Assembly: GCA_021847645.1 (NCBI GenBank)
Contig: JAJZQG010000004.1
Location: 1 to 64,000, forward strand
DNA from: Myxococcales bacterium
Lineage (GTDB): Bacteria > Myxococcota_A > Polyangia > Polyangiales > Polyangiaceae
Direction of reading: 5' to 3'
Length of the DNA stretch: 64,000 bases
A program made the position numbers and the translations under genes. Shown piece after piece: positions 59,952-64,000 of this stretch (within the stretch, counting starts at the first letter, position 1; each line of letters starts with the position of its first letter). The notes beneath the pieces were generated by a model. It saw only the letters and a program-made list of their open reading frames with translations, ran no database searches and was not told where the DNA came from.

Positions 59952-60431
59952 ATGAACACACCAACCACCGATGAGCATCAATCCGCTACGAGAGCAGCGG
60001 CGTCCCAGCTGCGTCCGGCCGCGCGGTCGGCGCAACTCGACAGCCCGACACCATCTGTGCTTCGAACCAATCCGCCGGCGTCCGCGCCGAGCACCATGGG
60101 CACGATCCGGCCGGGATCGGCGTCGGTCCAGCCGGTCCGGCTGGCGGAGCTGGACGGGAGCGATGAAGCAAGGGCAGCAGCCACCGCGCGGCAGCCAAGC
60201 GCGGAAGCCCTGGTCGCGCAGCTCGGAGGACTTGCATCCGTTTTCGAGGTCCCGGCGGACGACCCCTGCGTGCGGGCGCTCAAGCACGACCCGCGCACCG
60301 CGGTGCTCATCGCGTTGATCGAATCCGAGTTCACGCTGGGCGAGATCCTGGACATGTGCGGCAACCTGTGGGTGGAGGCGCTGGACGTTCTTGGCGATCT
60401 CGTGCGCGGCGGAGCCATCAGGGCCCGCTAG
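59952..60431 (+). CDS. Small winged-helix-like protein, family member C
   Basis: 159 residues from ATG 59952 (GAGGGGATC ahead). The first 85 residues are disordered; then LVAQLGGLASVFEVPADDPCVRALKHDPRTAVLIALIESEFTLGEILDMCGNLWVEALDVLGDLVRGGAIRAR, the family block with the helix-turn-helix-like 'tlgEIldmcg...al.vl.dLv..G.i', which is most like A and B. The TPR-like repeat of the others is missing. Directly follows the glucan-binding protein. Function unknown. Confidence 0.7.
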   Translation: MNTPTTDEHQSATRAAASQLRPAARSAQLDSPTPSVLRTNPPASAPSTMGTIRPGSASVQPVRLAELDGSDEARAAATARQPSAEALVAQLGGLASVFEVPADDPCVRALKHDPRTAVLIALIESEFTLGEILDMCGNLWVEALDVLGDLVRGGAIRAR

Positions 60432-60646
60432 CGGCCACAGGTCGCGATGGACGCGGACGCTTTGCGCGATCATCTTCGAACGAATCTGGGCTCCGGCATG
60501 ATGGGGTTCACCGTCGCATCCGCACGCGGAGCTGGCGGCGAGTCCTTGCGGGCATCGTGGCACTCTTCGCCAGCGACGAGTCGATGGCGGGCCGGCGACC
60601 CCATCGTGGCCGGAACGACCCTGCCGCCGCACTGGGCTGCGTCCCG

Positions 60647-61018
60647 CTACGGTGCCTCGCCCTCCGAGTCTGTTGCTGGACGGGTTGAATTGGGTCTGAT
60701 AGCGACCACGGTCCACGACCGCGGCTCGCCGTCAGCCTCCACGTACGACCCTTCGAACCGCCAGACGTCGGGCCCGTTGGACACCAGAAGCATGCTCACA
60801 TCGACGATGGTCTCGGCAGAGCCGGGATTGTGGCGGCGGATTCTTCCGAGGAACCGGCCGCCCGTGCGCTCGATAAGGAGCATCACGCAGTCGGCGCGAT
60901 CCTCCTCCCATTGCACCGCGAGCCGCCGGCTGCCGTCGAGAATCCCGAGCACCGCACGACGGTGGTCCACGCGGACGCCGTTCGGGTACAAGTGGTGGCT
61001 CGCGAGCAGGATTGCCAT
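60647..61018 (-). CDS. Hypothetical protein, 123 residues
   Basis: MAILLASHHLYPNGVRVDHRRAVLGILDGSRRLAVQWEEDRADCVMLLIERTGGRFLGRIRRHNPGSAETIVDVSMLLVSN, a beta-rich, perhaps PilZ-like small barrel, then YVEADGEPRSW. No recognised domain. Start uncertain; no strong ribosome site. Lies between the family C gene and histidine kinase B. Confidence 0.5.
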   Translation of the reverse strand: MAILLASHHLYPNGVRVDHRRAVLGILDGSRRLAVQWEEDRADCVMLLIERTGGRFLGRIRRHNPGSAETIVDVSMLLVSNGPDVWRFEGSYVEADGEPRSWTVVAIRPNSTRPATDSEGEAP

Positions 61019-61513
61019 GCGTCCCTTGTTCGATCCGTCTCCGCCTCAGGATACCGCGTATTCCGGCGCGCGTGGTTCCCAGGGGACGCGCTGGTTCGAA
61101 AGCCTGGCCGCTCGGGGCGTTCCCGCACGTCCGCACCCGACCCGTAGCAAGGCTCGTGACATGCGCGTCCACACGACTGCCAGCGAACTTTCCCGACCTC
61201 TCGGACAGCGCGACGGCGCCGTCTCGATACCATGGGTGCTCGAGGAGGGGCCATTGGCACCCGATCCGGTCAGTCGTGAGGGGGGTTGAGCTCATTCGGA
61301 TACGCAGCGAAGCTGGGATGGCACGCGGGGGCGCGCGGTCTTTCGGGTGAGCGTGGCTGGCCGGATCGGGGAGGCGGCGGCAGCAGCCGCGCGGAGAGCC
61401 CCGTTGCTGTTGAAGCGGGTCGGGCTCGCCCGCAGGGGGATGGACTTGCACCGACGGAATCGAGCGGTCAGGCGCGAGGTTCGACAGGCTTGCGGCCCTC
61501 AGAGCCGCCACCG
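61019..61513. other. No recognised gene (495 bp)
   Basis: Only shadow frames. Downstream end of kinase B, with no coding support on either strand and no hairpin that I could pick out. Confidence 0.4.
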
Positions 61514-62362
61514 TCAGATCGTGTGGTGGGCAGCAGGAATCACTACGCGAAATAGGCTGCCCAAGCCGGGCGCGGACTCGAAGCCGATCTCGCCGCCCAT
61601 CGCGCGCACGATCCGTCGGCTCACGTGAAGCCCAAGACCGGTGCCACCTCGCTCGGCGCGTCCCGTAAAGTAAGCGTCGAAGACGTGCTCCCCGACCTCT
61701 GGTGCGATGCCGCGACCGCTGTCCTCGACCTCGAACGAGGCCCATCCGCGCTCATCCGTGCTTGAGCTGACGTTGATCACGTTTGCCTCGGGACTTCTCT
61801 CTTCGATCGCTTCCGCCGCGTTCAGGAGCAGGTTGAGGAACACGCAGGTGAGCTCATGTTGCGAGCCTCTCACCAGCGGCGTCCGCCCGATGCCGAGTCG
61901 CAGGCGAGCACGTCGGGCGATACGCGCTTCGGAGAAGCGAATGGCGGCCGCCAAGGCTTGTGCCGGGTCGAACTCCGCCGGTTCTGCGCTCGCAGTGCGG
62001 CCGAACGACCGCAGTTGCTGCACGATGGAGCTCATGTGCTTCACGCCCAGGCGAGCGTCGCGAATCGTGGGGCTGAGATCCGCCGGCGAGATCATGTCAC
62101 CGCGCGCGCGGCCCTCCTCTGCACGTTCAACGATCTCCAGGGTCATCTCAAGCCAACCGAGCACGTTGCTGATCTCATGAACCGCGACCAAGGCGAGCGA
62201 GGTGAAGGCTGGAAGCTCGGCGTCCGGCCGTGCGCCAGCATCGTCATCGCTCGCGTTCTGGTTGGCCTGCTTCGGCGCGGGGTCCGAATGCGTCACCGAC
62301 GGCCGTTCGCCCGAGGGGGGCGGCTCGGTATTGAGCTGATTGGTCGCGTCGCGCTCGACCAT
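61514..62362 (-). CDS. Cytosolic histidine kinase, copy B
   Basis: 282 residues from ATG 62362. Same plan as copy A: disordered N-terminus beginning MVERDATNQ, H-box AVHEISNVLGWLEMTLE, N-box HELTCVFLNLLLNAAEAI, G1 DSGRGIAP, G2 GGTGLGLHVSR. Roughly two thirds of the residues agree with copy A over the kinase part by eye. No sensor or membrane segment. The long open frame upstream to 63325 belongs to other strands' shadows. It stands divergent from an intact receiver (62664), its likely partner. Confidence 0.92.
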   Translation of the reverse strand: MVERDATNQLNTEPPPSGERPSVTHSDPAPKQANQNASDDDAGARPDAELPAFTSLALVAVHEISNVLGWLEMTLEIVERAEEGRARGDMISPADLSPTIRDARLGVKHMSSIVQQLRSFGRTASAEPAEFDPAQALAAAIRFSEARIARRARLRLGIGRTPLVRGSQHELTCVFLNLLLNAAEAIEERSPEANVINVSSSTDERGWASFEVEDSGRGIAPEVGEHVFDAYFTGRAERGGTGLGLHVSRRIVRAMGGEIGFESAPGLGSLFRVVIPAAHHTI

Positions 62363-62663
62363 TTCGTGCACCACAGTTCCTCGGGGATTCGCCGGCCGGG
62401 AAGGAAACCACACGTAGACCAGAATGCTCAACGATCGCTCGCCGAGCGGCGGCTGGTCAACGGCTACCATTCGGCGCACCGCGGAAAGTGGCGTCCGGTG
62501 ACTGCGCTGTCCGCGACATACGGCCATTCGGACGTTTGGGTCGGAAGCCCCATCGGCCGGGACGGGGCGTCCGCTTCGCCTCCCGGATTCTGACCAGATG
62601 CGGCGGCAAAACGGGATGATCATGGCGCCCGCGGCGCTATGATCCCGACAAGGAGCGGGAGCA
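62363..62663. other. Intergenic region between divergent kinase B and receiver (301 bp)
   Basis: No protein-like frame. Must hold the promoters of both genes. The corresponding region in copy A is 155 bp between kinase A and the receiver relic. Confidence 0.4.
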
Positions 62664-63119
62664 TTGAGCGCCGAGAGCGGGGGCGAAGCGCGGTCAGGGC
62701 CGGACCGAAGAGTGCTCGTCGTCGACGACGACCCGTCGGTGCGAAGCGTCATCTGCCGCATTCTCAGCCGTGCGGGAACGTCGGTGACTGCCGCATCCGA
62801 CGGACACGAAGCCATCGATGCGCTGTCCGCGGGTCCTTTCGACGTCGTGCTGACGGACGCTTTCATGCCGGGCATGGGCGGCATCGCATTGCTTCGCGCG
62901 CTTCGCGAGCGAGACCAAGATGTCGCCGTCCTGCTTGTCACCGGTTCGGAGGAGACTGGCCTGAAGGACCAAGCTCTCGGCCTGGGAGTCTTCGCGTGCC
63001 TCGAAAAGCCTCTCCGAGCCAGGGATCTGGTGGCCGCAGTCGACCGCGCGGCGGAGAGCACTCGACTCGCGAGGCAAACGCGCAGGGCGACGCATGCGAG
63101 TGGCCCCGATCGAAGGTAG
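62664..63119 (+). CDS. Single-domain response regulator
   Basis: 151 residues from a TTG at 62664; AAGGAGCGGGAG just ahead supports it. Receiver domain: VLVVDDDPSVRSV, VVLTDAFMPGMGG (phospho-Asp in LTDA), LLVTGS, and CLEKPL (Lys). A basic C-terminal tail without output domain. Divergent from histidine kinase copy B, so a two-component pair. Immediately after its stop lies the decayed copy of a family-B-type gene. Confidence 0.88.
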   Translation: MSAESGGEARSGPDRRVLVVDDDPSVRSVICRILSRAGTSVTAASDGHEAIDALSAGPFDVVLTDAFMPGMGGIALLRALRERDQDVAVLLVTGSEETGLKDQALGLGVFACLEKPLRARDLVAAVDRAAESTRLARQTRRATHASGPDRR

Positions 63120-63125
63120 AGGTCG

Positions 63126-63345
63126 CCGTCGAGGCGCCGGGTCGATACGGCGCTACGTTCGAGGACAGCGGACTGGCGAAAGCGTGACGCGCTCGGCGGC
63201 TTCCGTGGCAGTGGGCCGCCCGCGACCACGCCGACGCCGCCGAAAGGATGCTCTCGGATGACCCCGACGACCGGGGCGCGGCGCGGCATGGCGACGTGCG
63301 TCGTGCGCGCCTTGAGTCGACTCACGTCGATGCGCTCGGGCTAGG
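63126..63345 (+). pseudogene. Decayed copy of family-B gene
   Basis: The DNA here aligns with 56320-56540 of member B: GRYGATFEDS, then an in-frame TGA, a small deletion, and further on the stretch MLSDDPDDRGAARHGDVRRARLESTHVDALG, matching MLRDDPEDRDAAGYAAVCRARLEATHVEALG. The C-terminal winged-helix-like part is missing and the next gene begins on the other strand. So a broken duplicate. Confidence 0.8.
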
Positions 63346-64000
63346 AAACCAACCGCACGAACTCCTCGGCGCGCTTCATCAGCACCTCGAGCAGTTCGAC
63401 CGCCTCGGCCAGGGCCTCGTCGTCCATGGTCGAGATCTCCTCCTTGCGGAAGACGAGCCGCCCCGTGTCTGGGTCGCGGAGGCTGCGCACGCAAAGCCGG
63501 AGCGCGGCAAGCGGTGCCGGCGTCGGGGGACGCCCACGGCCGCTCTTATTGCGCTCGCGGTCCTTGCGCACGATCTCGCGGACCTTCTGGACCGACAAGT
63601 TGGCCTCGACGGCCTTGGCGGCGACTTGCTCGACTTTCTCCGGCACGCGTAGCTTCAACAACTCGACGCGGTGGCTCGGCGGCAGCTCGAGGAACTTGGC
63701 CCCCTTGGGCAGCTGCCGCGAGAGCACGGCGATCTGCAGGGCATTCACGAGGAACGTGCGCCGAACGGGCAGCTCCATCGTGCCGCACCGCTGCTCGAGC
63801 AACCTGATGGACGCGTGCTTGGCGTGGCTTGCCGAGCGGTACAGCGCGGGGTTGTCGTCATAGAATTCGCGCAGCAGGTATTCGCCGACCTCAGCCATCC
63901 CGTGCGCTACGGTCCGCGCCAGTATCGCCCGGATATCTCCGGCGGCCCGAGCGACCAGCGACTTGTCTTCCTGCCGCGCGCACGACGGGAGCTTGAGCTC
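63341..64000 (-). CDS. Protein of unknown function, 5' part beyond the window
   Basis: The frame is open from the right edge (DKSLVARAAGDIRAILARTVAHG before the first ATG at 63898), so the start lies outside. Helical throughout: EVGEYLLREFYDDNPALYRS, LLEQRCGT, FLVNALQIAVLSRQLPKG, and a HTH-like segment KVEQVAAKAVEANLSVQKVREIVRK. Ends EVLMKRAEEFVRLVS. A DNA-binding or ParB-like role is possible from the HTH shape only. It overlaps the pseudogene's end by a few bases. Not recognised with certainty. Confidence 0.7.
   Translation of the reverse strand, partial: ELKLPSCARQEDKSLVARAAGDIRAILARTVAHGMAEVGEYLLREFYDDNPALYRSASHAKHASIRLLEQRCGTMELPVRRTFLVNALQIAVLSRQLPKGAKFLELPPSHRVELLKLRVPEKVEQVAAKAVEANLSVQKVREIVRKDRERNKSGRGRPPTPAPLAALRLCVRSLRDPDTGRLVFRKEEISTMDDEALAEAVELLEVLMKRAEEFVRLVS

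Overview
The window is GC-rich DNA from a bacterium that looks like a member of the Myxococcota (myxobacteria). The signs are a Ser/Thr protein kinase with a long Pro/Ala tail and C-terminal membrane anchor, a PP2C phosphatase, lipoproteins with Gly/Ala/Ser linkers, an IgGFc-binding-type surface protein, 'DCDGxPxNGCE'-type Cys repeats and cytosolic histidine kinases in paralogous sets. This assignment is inference from gene style; there is no rRNA in the window.

Region 1 (1-21.85 kb) reads as ordinary chromosome. It holds a C-type-lectin surface protein cut by the window edge, an NmrA-like oxidoreductase, a membrane glycosyltransferase-like protein, the kinase, an alginate-export-like porin, the translationally coupled trio mpl / inositol-monophosphatase-like / hslO, PP2C, phosphofructokinase, nikR, surface lipoproteins, a radical SAM protein, an OmpA-type protein and a SWIM-SNF2 helicase. 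It ends at tRNA-Val(GAC).

Region 2 (21.86 to at least 53 kb) is an integrated island. A tyrosine integrase sits directly against the 3' end of the tRNA. The cargo includes: a GHKL-ATPase/nuclease fusion with a HEPN-like partner (25.67-28.18 kb); an IS21 element with intact ends and a 7-bp target duplication, nested inside a short inverted-repeat element; a ribbon-helix-helix-like regulator with a palindromic operator; HEPN/DUF4145 genes; a replication-relaxation protein; and a TraD/VirD4-type ATPase. The centrepiece is a complete ubiquitin-like conjugation set: E1, a ubiquitin-like protein ending in Gly-Gly, an E2 with an HPN motif and Cys, and a membrane-anchored JAMM peptidase. It lies in one minus-strand run with small membrane proteins and the ATPase (38.6-45.5 kb). 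A plus-strand operon follows, built around a new-looking fusion: inactive-ATPase-free Lon protease domain, membrane helix, Cys-rich repeats and beta-propeller, with a two-helix GAF-like membrane protein (47.1-51.9 kb). A second, XerC/D-like recombinase closes this block.

Region 3 (53-64 kb) is a signalling cluster with signs of duplication and decay. A three-gene module (histidine kinase, receiver, and a small TPR-like/winged-helix-like protein) occurs twice. In one copy the receiver is a relic; in the other the third gene is a relic. Around them lie a PAS-LuxR regulator, an orphan glycogen-debranching-enzyme N-terminal domain, two more members of the small family, and a gene running off the right edge.

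How the genes may work together: the island carries at least three candidate anti-phage or stress systems (GHKL/HEPN, ubiquitin-like conjugation, Lon-fusion operon) next to transfer-type genes. These roles are inferred from domain content and company, not shown.
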